Source of the DNA: Ruminiclostridium sp.
Lineage (GTDB): Bacteria > Bacillota > Clostridia > Oscillospirales > Ruminococcaceae
DNA length: 39,039 bases
Reading direction: 5' to 3'
Assembly (NCBI GenBank): GCA_016282095.1
Contig: JAEEJW010000083.1
Span: 1 to 39,039 of the forward strand
The number at the start of each line of letters is the position of its first letter. Within the stretch, counting starts at the first letter, position 1. The notes under the pieces are model-generated. The model saw only the letters and a program-made list of their open reading frames with translations, was not told the DNA's origin and did not search any database. The translations under genes and the position numbers were made by a program. Shown here one piece after another: positions 1 through 9,953 of the stretch.

Positions 1-191
1 AGGAACTCGCTTCGATCTCACAGCGCCTTGTGGTCGCCAAGTACCTCACCGAGGACAAGGTGTATGCGGACATCGTTGAGATAACCAGCGCCAGCACCGC
101 TACGATAAGCCGTGTCAACCGTACTCTCCAGACAGGCAAGGACGGTTACAGCAAGGTATTCGAGCGCCTCAAGGAACAGGGCGATATGTAA
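1..191 (+). CDS. YerC/YecD family TrpR-related DNA-binding protein (3' part)
   Basis: The 5' end lies outside the window; codons in frame from base 3 read ELASISQRLVVAKYL and end at TAA 189-191. The visible part has the helix-turn-helix of the TrpR-like YerC/YecD family, including the segment ITSASTATISRVNR, where the recognition helix lies. Family members are small cytoplasmic DNA-binding proteins of about 100 residues; their regulon in clostridia is not established. The stop overlaps the start of the next gene by one base (TAATG), so the two are probably cotranscribed and translationally coupled. The ORF track misses it because it has no start codon in the window. Confidence 0.85.
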   Translation, partial: ELASISQRLVVAKYLTEDKVYADIVEITSASTATISRVNRTLQTGKDGYSKVFERLKEQGDM

Positions 192-952
192 TGAGTTACG
201 ACGCTTTCGCAAAATACTATGACGTACTTACAGAGAATATAGACTATGATGAGCTTGCCGCGTATTACGACAAGCTCAATCTGCGGTATGGCGGAAAACG
301 CGGCATACTGCTGGACCTCGCCTGCGGCACAGGCAGTATGTCGGTACGCTTCGCGGAAATGGGCTACGACGTTATAGGCACCGACGCTTCCCCGGAGATG
401 CTGGACATAGCTCTGTCCAAACAGCACGAAGGCATACAGTATCTCTGCCAGGATATGACGGAGCTGGATATGTTCGGCACCTTAGACACCGTGGTATGCG
501 CTCTCGACAGTCTCAACCATCTTGCGGACGCCGACGAACTGCGCACCGTGATAGAACGTGTATCGCTTTTCTGCGACAAAGGCGCCGTGTTCATCTTCGA
601 TGTGAACACACCGTACAAACACGAACATATACTTGCGGACAGTACCTTCGTCTATGAGACCGACGACGTTTTCTGTGTATGGGAGAACGAATACCTGGGC
701 AGCGGTGTCACAGATATTACCCTTGATTTCTTTGAGCGCGACGGCGATCTGTACAGACGCAGCTCCGACAGCTTCACGGAGACCGCCTTTCCGCGCGGAC
801 TGATAGAAGAAATGCTCACAGACGCAGGCTTCGAGCTCTGCGCCGTGCTGGAATACCCGACGGAGAACGAGCCCTCGGAGATCTGCGAGAAGCTTACCTT
901 CGTGGCAAGAATGAACGAACCGAAAAACAGGATATTTGAAGGAGATAATTGA
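191..952 (+). CDS. Class I SAM-dependent methyltransferase
   Basis: This 253-residue cytoplasmic protein has the Rossmann-type SAM-binding motif I, LDLACGTGSMS, near residues 40-50, the acidic residue of motif II in VIGTDASPEML, and the motif III/IV stretch VVCALDSLNHL. These mark it as a class I methyltransferase of the Methyltransf_25/11 type. The substrate cannot be told from the sequence. Its ATG overlaps the stop of the YerC-like gene, and its own stop directly abuts the TTG start of hslO, so it sits inside a tight operon. Family assignment is secure; function is not. Confidence 0.88.
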   Translation: MSYDAFAKYYDVLTENIDYDELAAYYDKLNLRYGGKRGILLDLACGTGSMSVRFAEMGYDVIGTDASPEMLDIALSKQHEGIQYLCQDMTELDMFGTLDTVVCALDSLNHLADADELRTVIERVSLFCDKGAVFIFDVNTPYKHEHILADSTFVYETDDVFCVWENEYLGSGVTDITLDFFERDGDLYRRSSDSFTETAFPRGLIEEMLTDAGFELCAVLEYPTENEPSEICEKLTFVARMNEPKNRIFEGDN

Positions 953-1837
953 TTGGGAAAGATAGTACGCGCGTTATCTGCGGACGGCAGCGTCCTCTGC
1001 TCTGCCATTGATTCCACGGATATCGCGAATGAGATATTCAGACTTCACAAGACCACACCGGTCGCGACTGCGGCACTCGGAAGACTCGCAACAGCCGGCT
1101 CGATCATGGGCGCTATGCTCAAAGCCGAGGATGACCGCCTCACCCTGCGCATGAACGGGAACGGCCCCGCCGGCAACATAGTCGTAGCGGCTGATTACAT
1201 GGGAAATGTCAAATGCTATGCAGACAATGTGAACGTTGACCTGCCGCTCAAACCTAACGGCAAGCTCGATGTGTCGGGCTACGTCGGAACGGACGGCTTC
1301 CTCGGCGTAATCAAGGATCTCGGCCTGAAAGAGCCCTATGCAACGCAGGTTCCGATAGTCTCCGGTGAGATAGCAGAAGACATAACCAGCTACTACGCCA
1401 TAAGCGAGCAGATACCCACAGTATGCGCACTTGGTGTGCTTGTTGACAGGGACTGGTCTGTAAAGCACGCGGGCGGATACCTGATACAGCTTGTTCCGCC
1501 GATCAACGAAAAGGCGATAGATTTCATCGAGAACAACATAAAAAATATGCAGAGCATGACCGAGATGCTTGCCGCCGGAAAAACTCCGGAGGAGATCGCG
1601 CTCATGGGGCTTGAAGGGCTCAACGGCGAAATTCTCGACTCCTGGGAATGTCAGTATTACTGCAATTGCAGCCGTGAGCGCACCGAACAGATACTTATGA
1701 GCCTCGGCCGCGATGAGCTGGCAAGACTCGCTGACGAGCAGGAAGAAACAGAGGTCTGCTGCCACTTCTGTGACAAGAAGTACAGTTTCACGCGTGACGA
1801 GCTGAAGAAACTGCTGATCGAGGGAGACAAAGAATGA
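953..1837 (+). CDS. hslO: Hsp33 redox-regulated molecular chaperone
   Basis: The 294-residue protein matches Hsp33 across its length. Hsp33 is a cytoplasmic holdase that becomes active under oxidative stress when its four zinc-binding cysteines form disulfides. The C-terminal switch is visible: a CxC pair (CNC, within CQYYCNCS) and a CxxC pair (CHFC, within CCHFCDKK), separated by about 30 residues as in the family. The start is TTG at 953, directly after the TGA of the methyltransferase gene, with a good Shine-Dalgarno sequence (GAAGGAGA) just upstream. The last bases overlap the next start as ATGA. Length is normal for the family. Confidence 0.95.
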   Translation: MGKIVRALSADGSVLCSAIDSTDIANEIFRLHKTTPVATAALGRLATAGSIMGAMLKAEDDRLTLRMNGNGPAGNIVVAADYMGNVKCYADNVNVDLPLKPNGKLDVSGYVGTDGFLGVIKDLGLKEPYATQVPIVSGEIAEDITSYYAISEQIPTVCALGVLVDRDWSVKHAGGYLIQLVPPINEKAIDFIENNIKNMQSMTEMLAAGKTPEEIALMGLEGLNGEILDSWECQYYCNCSRERTEQILMSLGRDELARLADEQEETEVCCHFCDKKYSFTRDELKKLLIEGDKE

Positions 1838-2648
1838 AGCTGTTCAGGAATATTATTAAAAATGATATCCGTCTGCCGCTTGTTATCATCACGGCTATGT
1901 TTGTCGGCATTGCAGCGCATGGACAGGCACTTTTCAACAAATTTTCCTTTCAGGACGATATAAGCGCTTTCAATTCACTGGGCTCGACGTACGAATCCGG
2001 GCGCTGGTTCCTCGGTGTACTCGATACCGCCGTGAATATCCTTTTCGGTATGCGTCCTTACAGTCTGCCCTGCTTCTGCCGGTAGCCTGTAACCTTATCT
2101 GCATAATGGCTGACCGCCCCGAAACCCGTATGCTTTACGGTCAGCTCATGGTTTTCGTACCTGCCGCATATTTTACAGACAGAGCCGTTCTGTCAGAGTC
2201 AAAGCAAAATGAGATCATTACCCGTACCGGCGCAGTCCTGGCCGCGGTATTCATTATTACAGGAATAAGATATGACAATATCTGCTATTTAAAAGCACTG
2301 ACCGTACAGCAGTCCTTTATCTCCTACTGCAATGCTCTGATCGCGGGCATAAAGAACACGGAAGGATACAGGGACGAAATGCCGGTCGTTTATATAAACA
2401 GCCAATTCAAGCGGGACAATACCGTCCCGACACTGTATGACGATCTGTGGACCGGTCCGTATATGGAACTCAATGATATGATAAACACCAATTCATGGGA
2501 AGGTTTTATGAAAAGATGGTGCGGCTTTGCCCCCAAACGCGGTGACAATGCAGCGTTTGCCGAGCGTGCCGAAGTACTTGAGATGCCTTATTACCCGGAC
2601 TACGGTTCCATAAAGGTGATCGACGGCACTCTCATAGTAAGGTTCTGA
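1834..2648 (+). pseudogene. Remnant of a GtrII-type membrane glucosyltransferase
   Basis: Two ORFs in different frames (1834-2085 and about 2061-2648) look like the two ends of one gene. The first has a start overlapping hslO, a membrane segment, and an FQDD...SGRWFLGVL stretch like the N-terminus of GtrII-family glucosyltransferases. The second, read in frame from about base 2061 (QSALLLPVACNLICIM), continues with hydrophobic segments and a soluble tail ending GTLIVRF. Intact family members are about 500 residues or more with many membrane helices; here only about 270 remain and most helices are missing. This fits a large internal deletion that also shifted the frame. Family assignment is by eye; a pair of small real membrane proteins is less likely. 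Confidence 0.6.
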
Positions 2649-2662
2649 CAGGAGGCACAGGA

Positions 2663-3013
2663 ATGATATTTACCGGCATCGGCAGGACCTTCTCCACTGT
2701 CGGAGAAAAGCAGTATGAAACGATAGGCGCATTCTGGGACGAACTTGCCGCGAAGTATGGCAGAGCAGAACTGCGCGGCCTCGGCTGGGGCTGGACGGAC
2801 ACGGAGATACGGTATGCCATTGGCTTGAAAAGCGGCACGATACCCGGCGCGGATACGGAAATAACGCTCCCGGACGAAGGCTGGGTCACCGTGACCGGCA
2901 GAACAGAGGATCTCGGCGGGATATACCGCGGGATCTATATGACCGGCAGGCTGAGATACGAGATCGAAATGTTCGATGACAACGGGAACTGCCGTGTGAT
3001 GTATATAAGGTGA
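2663..3013 (+). CDS. GyrI-like effector-binding domain protein
   Basis: The 116-residue protein resembles the stand-alone GyrI-like/AraC effector-binding domain (SHS2 modules): it opens MIFTGIGRTFST, has a WDELAAKYG-type helix and the late pattern GGIYRGIYMTGRLRYEIEMFDD. Such domains bind small cationic or hydrophobic molecules, either alone or at the C-terminus of AraC/MerR regulators. No DNA-binding domain is present. A GGAGG ribosome site lies upstream (ACAGGAGGCACAGGAATG). It sits 14 bases after the glucosyltransferase remnant and its stop overlaps the possible GTG start of queA. The ligand is unknown. Confidence 0.65.
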   Translation: MIFTGIGRTFSTVGEKQYETIGAFWDELAAKYGRAELRGLGWGWTDTEIRYAIGLKSGTIPGADTEITLPDEGWVTVTGRTEDLGGIYRGIYMTGRLRYEIEMFDDNGNCRVMYIR

Positions 3014-3015
3014 AT

Positions 3016-4050
3016 ATGGAAAAAGCAATACTGAAAAGTGATTTTTACTACGACCTTCCGCAGGAGCTGATAGCGCAGACTCCGCTGGAGCCGCGCGACA
3101 GTTCGCGGCTTATGAAGATAGACCGTGAAAGCGGAACAGTTACTCACGCTCATTTCTATGAACTCGCGGAGTACCTGCGCCCGGGCGATCTGCTGGTAAT
3201 GAACGACTCCAAAGTCTTCCCCGCCCGCATTATCGGTGTAAAGGAAGAGACAGGAGTTATATGTGAGTTCCTGCTGCTGGAACAGCACAGCAGCGATACG
3301 TGGGAGGCTATAGTCCGCCCCGGACGCCGCTTGAAAAGCGGAGCACGGGTGAAATTCTCGGACGAACTCACCGGTGAGGTGCGGGAAGTGCTTCCCGACG
3401 GCAATCGTATCGTGAAGTTTGAGTACGACGGGGTGTTCTTCGATATCCTCGACCGCATAGGCCAGATGCCGCTGCCGCCCTACATCACGGAAAAGCTGAA
3501 AAACAAGGACAGATACAACACGATATACTGCCGCGAGACAGGTTCTGCGGCGGCTCCGACGGCAGGACTGCATTTCACGGACAGGGTGTTTGAGTCTGTA
3601 CGCGCTAAAGGCGCAGATACTGCATTCGTGACGCTGCACGTCGGGCTCGGAACGTTTCGTCCTGTCAAGGAAGAAAACATCCTCGATCACAAGATGCATG
3701 TTGAACACTTCACAATACCGCAGATCACCGCAGACAAGATCGCGGAGCACAGGAAGAACGGCGGACGGGTGATAGCGGTAGGCACCACCAGCTGCCGGAC
3801 GCTGGAAGCCTGCGCGCAGAAGTACGGCGAAGTGCGCGCCTGCTCCGAGAGCACCGGAATCTTCATCTACCCCGGCTATGAGTTCAGGGTGATCGATGGG
3901 CTGATAACAAACTTCCATCTGCCGGAAAGTACGCTGATAATGCTTGTAAGCGCGTTTATGGGCAGGGAAAAGACACTGGCCGCTTATCGTGAAGCCATAA
4001 ATGAAAGATACCGCTTCTTCTCCTTCGGCGACAGTATGTTTATTTCCTGA
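3016..4050 (+). CDS. queA: S-adenosylmethionine:tRNA ribosyltransferase-isomerase
   Basis: QueA transfers the ribosyl part of SAM to 7-aminomethyl-7-deazaguanine in tRNA, forming epoxyqueuosine. The protein has typical landmarks: DFYYDLPQELIAQTPLEPRD near the start, LLVMNDSKVFPARI, AAPTAGLHFT, HVGLGTFRPV and the C-terminal NFHLPESTLIMLVSA. Length (about 344 residues) is normal. The ORF track starts at GTG 3010, but ATG 3016 has an AAGG Shine-Dalgarno core five bases upstream and is preferred; the difference is two residues. tgt, the preceding step of the pathway, lies three genes downstream on the same strand. Confidence 0.96.
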   Translation: MEKAILKSDFYYDLPQELIAQTPLEPRDSSRLMKIDRESGTVTHAHFYELAEYLRPGDLLVMNDSKVFPARIIGVKEETGVICEFLLLEQHSSDTWEAIVRPGRRLKSGARVKFSDELTGEVREVLPDGNRIVKFEYDGVFFDILDRIGQMPLPPYITEKLKNKDRYNTIYCRETGSAAAPTAGLHFTDRVFESVRAKGADTAFVTLHVGLGTFRPVKEENILDHKMHVEHFTIPQITADKIAEHRKNGGRVIAVGTTSCRTLEACAQKYGEVRACSESTGIFIYPGYEFRVIDGLITNFHLPESTLIMLVSAFMGREKTLAAYREAINERYRFFSFGDSMFIS

Positions 4051-4137
4051 AAGCCGGTACGCCGCCCGGTTATACGGTACAACCCATGAAAGAACTACGG
4101 TCTGCGGGTCAGGCCTCATAACAGAAAGATTTAAAAT

Positions 4138-4689
4138 ATGCTATATATAATGCGACACGGAAGGACCGACTGGAACGAACGCCGCAAAATGCAGGGCCGC
4201 ACCGATATCCCGCTGAACGACGAGGGAAGAAAAATGGCGGCAGAAGCGGCAGAGGAATATAAAAACGTACATTTCGATATCTGCTTCTGCTCACCGCTGA
4301 TACGCGCCGCAGAGACCGCGGAGATCTTCCTGAAAAACAGGGATATCCCCATTGTCAAAGATGACAGGCTCGTCGAAATGAGCTTCGGTGAGTACGAAGG
4401 CCTCGAAAACAGCTTCGATATCCCCGGCTGCCCGATAAATACACTGTTCCATACACCCGAGAAATATACGGATCCGCCCGGCGGCGCGGAAAGCTTCGGG
4501 GAGCTTTTTGAAAGAACGGGAGCTTTCCTGGAAGAGAAAGTATATCCGCTACTGGACGAAGGAAAAGATGTGCTGATAATAGGTCACGGCGCCATGAACT
4601 GCAGCATCGTGTGCCAGGTGAAGAACATCCCGCTGAAAGATTTCTGGAGCGCCGGTATAGATAACTGTAAATTAATGAAACTTATATGA
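4138..4689 (+). CDS. Histidine phosphatase family protein (phosphoglycerate mutase-like)
   Basis: The 183-residue cytoplasmic protein starts MLYIMRHGRTDWN, containing the RHG signature whose histidine is phosphorylated during catalysis. The second catalytic histidine is in IIGHGAMN, and the acid-base glutamate region is LVEMSFGEYEGLEN. These are standard for the branch of the histidine phosphatase superfamily that includes CobC-, PhoE- and GpmB-like enzymes; the substrate cannot be assigned. The Shine-Dalgarno site is weak (AGAAAGA). It follows queA after 87 bases with no clear terminator, and precedes the small FakA-like gene by 15 bases, so it is probably in the same transcript. Confidence 0.9.
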   Translation: MLYIMRHGRTDWNERRKMQGRTDIPLNDEGRKMAAEAAEEYKNVHFDICFCSPLIRAAETAEIFLKNRDIPIVKDDRLVEMSFGEYEGLENSFDIPGCPINTLFHTPEKYTDPPGGAESFGELFERTGAFLEEKVYPLLDEGKDVLIIGHGAMNCSIVCQVKNIPLKDFWSAGIDNCKLMKLI

Positions 4690-4704
4690 AAAGGAGACAG
4701 AACA

Positions 4705-6109
<1,405 letters not shown>

Positions 6110-6143
6110 ATATACAGACCTGCACTGTCACTTTTGTCAGAAA

Positions 6144-6174
6144 CGGGGAGGTACTTTGTGCTTCCCCGGTTTTT
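6144..6174 (+). terminator. Rho-independent terminator after tgt
   Basis: An 11-bp stem (CGGGGAGGTAC pairing with GTGCTTCCCCG, two G-U pairs) closes a three-base TTT loop and is followed by a run of five T. It starts 34 bases after the tgt stop and separates the queuosine cluster from the glycogen operon. Confidence 0.85.
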
Positions 6175-6226
6175 AATACTGTTTTTTCTGAAAAACGTTT
6201 ATTGGTTCTCCAAAAAACGCCATATT

Positions 6227-6246
6227 AATTGTAACAAATTACAATT
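6227..6246. promoter_or_regulatory. Inverted repeat upstream of the glycogen promoter
   Basis: AATTGTAACAAATTACAATT is a perfect 8-bp inverted repeat with a four-base spacer. Its centre lies about 57 bases upstream of the -35 box of the glg promoter, a position that would suit an activator or an upstream operator. The same TGTAA/TTACA half-sites occur in a palindrome at 26391-26406. The remainder of the 305-bp gap between tgt and glgB (6110-6414) is AT-rich and holds the tgt terminator and the glg promoter and leader; no gene is supported there. Confidence 0.45.
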
Positions 6247-6292
6247 TTCGATGTTGAAATACAGCACAATTCATATTTTTTCACTAAACCTA

Positions 6293-6321
6293 TTGCAACA
6301 ATTGGCAGAATGTGCTATAAT
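6293..6321 (+). promoter_or_regulatory. Sigma-A promoter of the glgBCD operon
   Basis: A -35 box TTGCAA (6293-6298) is spaced 17 bases from a perfect -10 box TATAAT (6316-6321), which is preceded by TGC to give an extended -10 element. Transcription would start near 6328, giving a leader of about 87 bases that ends with the ribosome site GAAAGGAG before glgB. Confidence 0.85.
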
Positions 6322-6414
6322 ATTTTCATAATAATAGGTATATTAGTGAAAGTTGCTTACAACAGCCTGACTTCTCATGAGTCTGTACCTTAAAAGCGAA
6401 AGGAGTTTTTTGCC

Positions 6415-8670
6415 ATGGGATACGAATTACCTGAGGAATATAAACTTCCTCTGCACCTTTTCCATGAGGGCAACATAACGAGAGGCTATGATTTCTTCGG
6501 CTCTCATTTCACCGAGAAGGATAAGAAAAAAGGCGTCATTTTCAGAGTATGGGCGCCCCATGCAGCAAGCGTAAGCGTTGTCGGCGACTTCAATAAATGG
6601 GATCGTTATGCGAATCAGATGAACAAGCTCGGCGATGACGGCATCTGGGAACTCTTTATTCCCGGACTCAAGCAGTACGATGCCTACAAATACAGCATAG
6701 AGAGCAGCTACGGTCAGGTACGCCTGAAGGCCGATCCCTACGGCTTCCACATGGAGACCAGACCCAATACCGCCACAAAGATATACGATATCGGCGGCTA
6801 CAAATGGAAAGACCAGAAGTGGCTCGATGCCCGCGCAAACAAGAACGTCTATGAATCCCCCATGAATATCTACGAGGTTCATCTCAATTCATGGCAGCAC
6901 AAGAATTCAGAGGACGAGCTGTTCAACTACATGGAATGCGCCAAGGAGCTCGTTCCCTATGTGAAGAAGCTCGGCTACACCCACATTGAGATGATGCCGG
7001 TGGCGGAATTCCCGTTTGACGGTTCGTGGGGATATCAGGGCATAGGATATTACGCACCGACCTCGCGCTTCGGCACGCCTCACGACTTCATGCAGTTCAT
7101 CGACTACTGCCACCAGCACGATATCGGCGTTATCCTCGACTGGGTACCCGCTCACTTTCCCAAGGACGCGGCCGGGCTTTATGAGTTCGACGGCGAGTGC
7201 TGCTACGAGTATTCCGATCCGCTGAAAATGGAGCACAGGAACTGGGGCACACGAGTGTTCGACTGGGGCAAGCCCGAAGTACAGAGTTTCCTAATCTCCA
7301 ACGCGACTTACTGGTTCGACAAATACCACATCGACGGCCTGCGTGTTGACGCGGTTGCTTCGATGCTCTACCTCGACTACGACAGGAAGGAATGGAGACC
7401 CAACTGCTACGGCGGCAACGAGAACCTCGAAGCAGTGGCGTTCTTCAAGAAGCTCAATTCCTCGCTGTTCGGCGAATTCAGCAATATTCTGATGATCGCG
7501 GAGGAGTCCACGGCATGGCCTATGGTCACAAAGCCTGCGGACGTGGGAGGCCTCGGCTTCAATTTCAAGTGGAACATGGGCTGGATGAACGATATGCTCG
7601 CTTATATGTCCATGAACCCCGAATGGAGACACGACCACCACAACCTTGTGACATTCTCGTTCTATTACGCTTTCTCCGAGAACTATATCCTGCCGATCTC
7701 CCACGACGAGGTCGTTCACGGAAAGTGCTCGATGCTCGACAAGATGAGCGGTCCGCGTGACCTGCGTTTCGCGTCATTCCGCACCTTCCTCGGATATATG
7801 ATGGCTCACCCCGGCAAGAAGCTGATGTTCATGGGTCAGGAGTTCGCACAGTTCAAGGAATGGAACTACAAGACCGGCCTCGACTGGGATGTTCTGGAAT
7901 TCGACGAGCACCGGAAGATCTGGGAATATGAGCAGGCGCTCAACAAGTTCTACCTCGACAACAACGAGCTGTGGGAAGTGGACAACGACTGGACAGGCTT
8001 CAAGTGGATCGTCAGTGACGACAACGAAAACAGCGTCATCGTATTCCGCCGTTTCAACAAGAAGGGCGACGAGCTTATCTGCGTATTCAACTTCCAGCCG
8101 AAATACCACGAATGCTACAGTTTCGGTGTACCGTTCTACGGCGATTATCAGGAGGTGTTCTCCTCCGAGGATATCGGTGCTCCGACACATAACGGCACCG
8201 TAAGCTCACGCCGGGAGGATATGCACGGCGAGAAATTCGCGATCTCCATAAAGATCGCCCCGATGTCGGCCATGTTCTTCCGCTGCATCAAGAAAAAGGA
8301 CTATGAAGCCGAGCTCGCAGTGATAAAGGCCAAGGAAGAAAAAGCTGCCAAGAAGCGTGAAGCCGCCGAAAAGCGCGACGAGAAGAAGCGCATCGCAGAG
8401 GAAGCCGCAAGAGCTGCCGCTGTCGCAAAGAAAGCTGCCGAGGACGCTCTGAAGGCTGCCGAAGAGGCTGCCCGCTTCGCCGAACAGACTGCAAAAGAAG
8501 CCGAGGAAGCGGCAAAAGAGGATGCGGCTCCGAAGAAGCGCAAAACTGCGGCTCCCAGGACGGAAAAGACTGCTTCCGCAAAGAAAGCATCGGCTGAAAA
8601 AACTGCCGCGAAGAAAGAGACCGCCGCTGATGAAGCGCCGAAGAAGCGCGGCAGAAAATCCAAAGCATAA
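6415..8670 (+). CDS. glgB: 1,4-alpha-glucan branching enzyme with long basic C-terminal tail
   Basis: GlgB makes alpha-1,6 branches in glycogen. The 751-residue protein has a CBM48 N-terminal domain (around VWAPHAASVSVVGDFNKW), a GH13 catalytic domain, and an all-beta C domain ending near residue 620. The three catalytic acids are visible: Asp312 in GLRVDAVAS, the glutamate of MIAEEST near residue 363, and Asp431 in SHDEVVHG. After the core come about 128 extra residues, first a Glu/Lys/Ala helical, coiled-coil-like run (residues about 623-700), then a Lys/Ala/Thr stretch ending PKKRGRKSKA, resembling histone H1-like tails or an AT-hook. The frame stays open with normal codon use, so the tail is probably translated. 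It is the first gene of the operon. Confidence 0.96.
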   Translation: MGYELPEEYKLPLHLFHEGNITRGYDFFGSHFTEKDKKKGVIFRVWAPHAASVSVVGDFNKWDRYANQMNKLGDDGIWELFIPGLKQYDAYKYSIESSYGQVRLKADPYGFHMETRPNTATKIYDIGGYKWKDQKWLDARANKNVYESPMNIYEVHLNSWQHKNSEDELFNYMECAKELVPYVKKLGYTHIEMMPVAEFPFDGSWGYQGIGYYAPTSRFGTPHDFMQFIDYCHQHDIGVILDWVPAHFPKDAAGLYEFDGECCYEYSDPLKMEHRNWGTRVFDWGKPEVQSFLISNATYWFDKYHIDGLRVDAVASMLYLDYDRKEWRPNCYGGNENLEAVAFFKKLNSSLFGEFSNILMIAEESTAWPMVTKPADVGGLGFNFKWNMGWMNDMLAYMSMNPEWRHDHHNLVTFSFYYAFSENYILPISHDEVVHGKCSMLDKMSGPRDLRFASFRTFLGYMMAHPGKKLMFMGQEFAQFKEWNYKTGLDWDVLEFDEHRKIWEYEQALNKFYLDNNELWEVDNDWTGFKWIVSDDNENSVIVFRRFNKKGDELICVFNFQPKYHECYSFGVPFYGDYQEVFSSEDIGAPTHNGTVSSRREDMHGEKFAISIKIAPMSAMFFRCIKKKDYEAELAVIKAKEEKAAKKREAAEKRDEKKRIAEEAARAAAVAKKAAEDALKAAEEAARFAEQTAKEAEEAAKEDAAPKKRKTAAPRTEKTASAKKASAEKTAAKKETAADEAPKKRGRKSKA

Positions 8671-8711
8671 TATTTAAGTATCTCAAATAAATATACCGGA
8701 GGATAAATTCT

Positions 8712-9917
8712 ATGAATCATGTAAAAAAAGAATGCGTTGCTATGCTGCTTGCGGGCGGTCAGGGCAGCAGACTGTACGCGCTGACCCAGAATATGGCAAA
8801 GCCTGCCGTTCCTTACGGCGGTAAGTACAGGATCATCGATTTCCCGCTGTCAAACTGCGTAAATTCGGGAATAGATACCGTCGGCGTTCTTACACAGTAT
8901 CAGCCGCTGGTGCTCAACGAGTACATCGGCAACGGCCACCCGTGGGGACTCGACCGCGTTCACGGCGGAGTTCATGTTCTGCCGCCCTATGAGACAGCTT
9001 CCGGAAAGTCGTGGTACACCGGTACTGCAAACGCTATCTACCAGAACATCAGCTTCATCGACAGATACAGCCCCGAGTACGTTGCAGTTCTCTCCGGCGA
9101 CCACATCTATAAGATGGACTACGCGAAGATGCTGGACTTCCACAAGAAGAAAAAGGCTGAGGCTACTATCGCAGTACTTGAGGTTCCGTGGGAAGAAGCT
9201 TCCCGCTTCGGCATCATGACCGCCGACGAGGACGGTACGATCACGGAGTTCGCGGAGAAGCCGAAAGAGCCGAAATCCAACCTCGCTTCCATGGGCGTTT
9301 ACATCTTCACATGGGCTACCCTTAAACGCCACCTCATTGCCAATGAGAACGACGAGGGCGCGACCAAGGACTTCGGAAAGAACATCATACCCGCTATGCT
9401 CGACGAAGGCAGCAAGCTCGTTGCTTACCACTTTGACGCTTACTGGAAGGATGTCGGAACTATCGACAGCCTCTGGGAAGCAAATATGGACTGCCTCGAC
9501 CCGAACGTACCGCTTGACCTCTATGATCCCAAGTGGAAGATATATTCGAGAAATCCCGTAATGCCTCCGCACTACGCAGGCCCGAACAGCAAGATCGAAA
9601 ACTCCATGGTAGCTGAAGGCTGCGACATCGAAGGCGAAACAGACTTCTCGATGCTGTTTGACGGCGTTGTGATCGAAGAAGGCGCTACGGTGCGATACAG
9701 CATCATCATGCCGAATACAGTAGTAAAGAAGGGCGCTGTCATCGAATATTCGATCGTCGGTGAGGAATGTGTGATCGGCGAAGGCGCTCATATCGGCGAA
9801 AGACCCGAAAATGTAGAAAACCGAGACGAATGGGGTGTCGCGGTAGTCGGAAACAAGATCAACATTTCCGCGAACCACGTTATCCCGCCCAAGGCTATGA
9901 TATCTCAGGATGAATGA
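8712..9917 (+). CDS. glgC: Glucose-1-phosphate adenylyltransferase, catalytic subunit
   Basis: GlgC makes ADP-glucose from ATP and glucose-1-phosphate, the committed step of bacterial glycogen synthesis. The 401-residue protein has the nucleotide-binding loop [10 protein letters not shown] at the N-terminus, [24 protein letters not shown], the metal-binding region around [19 protein letters not shown] for sugar phosphate binding, and a left-handed beta-helix C-terminal domain with repeated EG/IEE turns. It follows glgB by 41 bases with a GGAGG ribosome site and precedes glgD. In Bacillota, GlgC usually works as a heterotetramer with GlgD. Confidence 0.97.
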   Translation: MNHVKKECVAMLLAGGQGSRLYALTQNMAKPAVPYGGKYRIIDFPLSNCVNSGIDTVGVLTQYQPLVLNEYIGNGHPWGLDRVHGGVHVLPPYETASGKSWYTGTANAIYQNISFIDRYSPEYVAVLSGDHIYKMDYAKMLDFHKKKKAEATIAVLEVPWEEASRFGIMTADEDGTITEFAEKPKEPKSNLASMGVYIFTWATLKRHLIANENDEGATKDFGKNIIPAMLDEGSKLVAYHFDAYWKDVGTIDSLWEANMDCLDPNVPLDLYDPKWKIYSRNPVMPPHYAGPNSKIENSMVAEGCDIEGETDFSMLFDGVVIEEGATVRYSIIMPNTVVKKGAVIEYSIVGEECVIGEGAHIGERPENVENRDEWGVAVVGNKINISANHVIPPKAMISQDE

Positions 9918-9953
9918 GAAAACTTAATATGAACCGAAAGGAAAAATACAACA

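Noticed and set aside
2935-4119. 394-codon minus-strand ORF
   Set aside because: It is the antisense shadow of queA, which has all family motifs.
6134-6331. 65-codon ORF between tgt and glgB
   Set aside because: It runs through the tgt terminator and the glg promoter, has no convincing ribosome site and no recognisable product.
8280-8670. GlgB tail as a frameshift artefact
   Set aside because: The tail continues in the same frame with codon use like the core and ends at a normal stop shortly before the glgC ribosome site, so it is treated as real.
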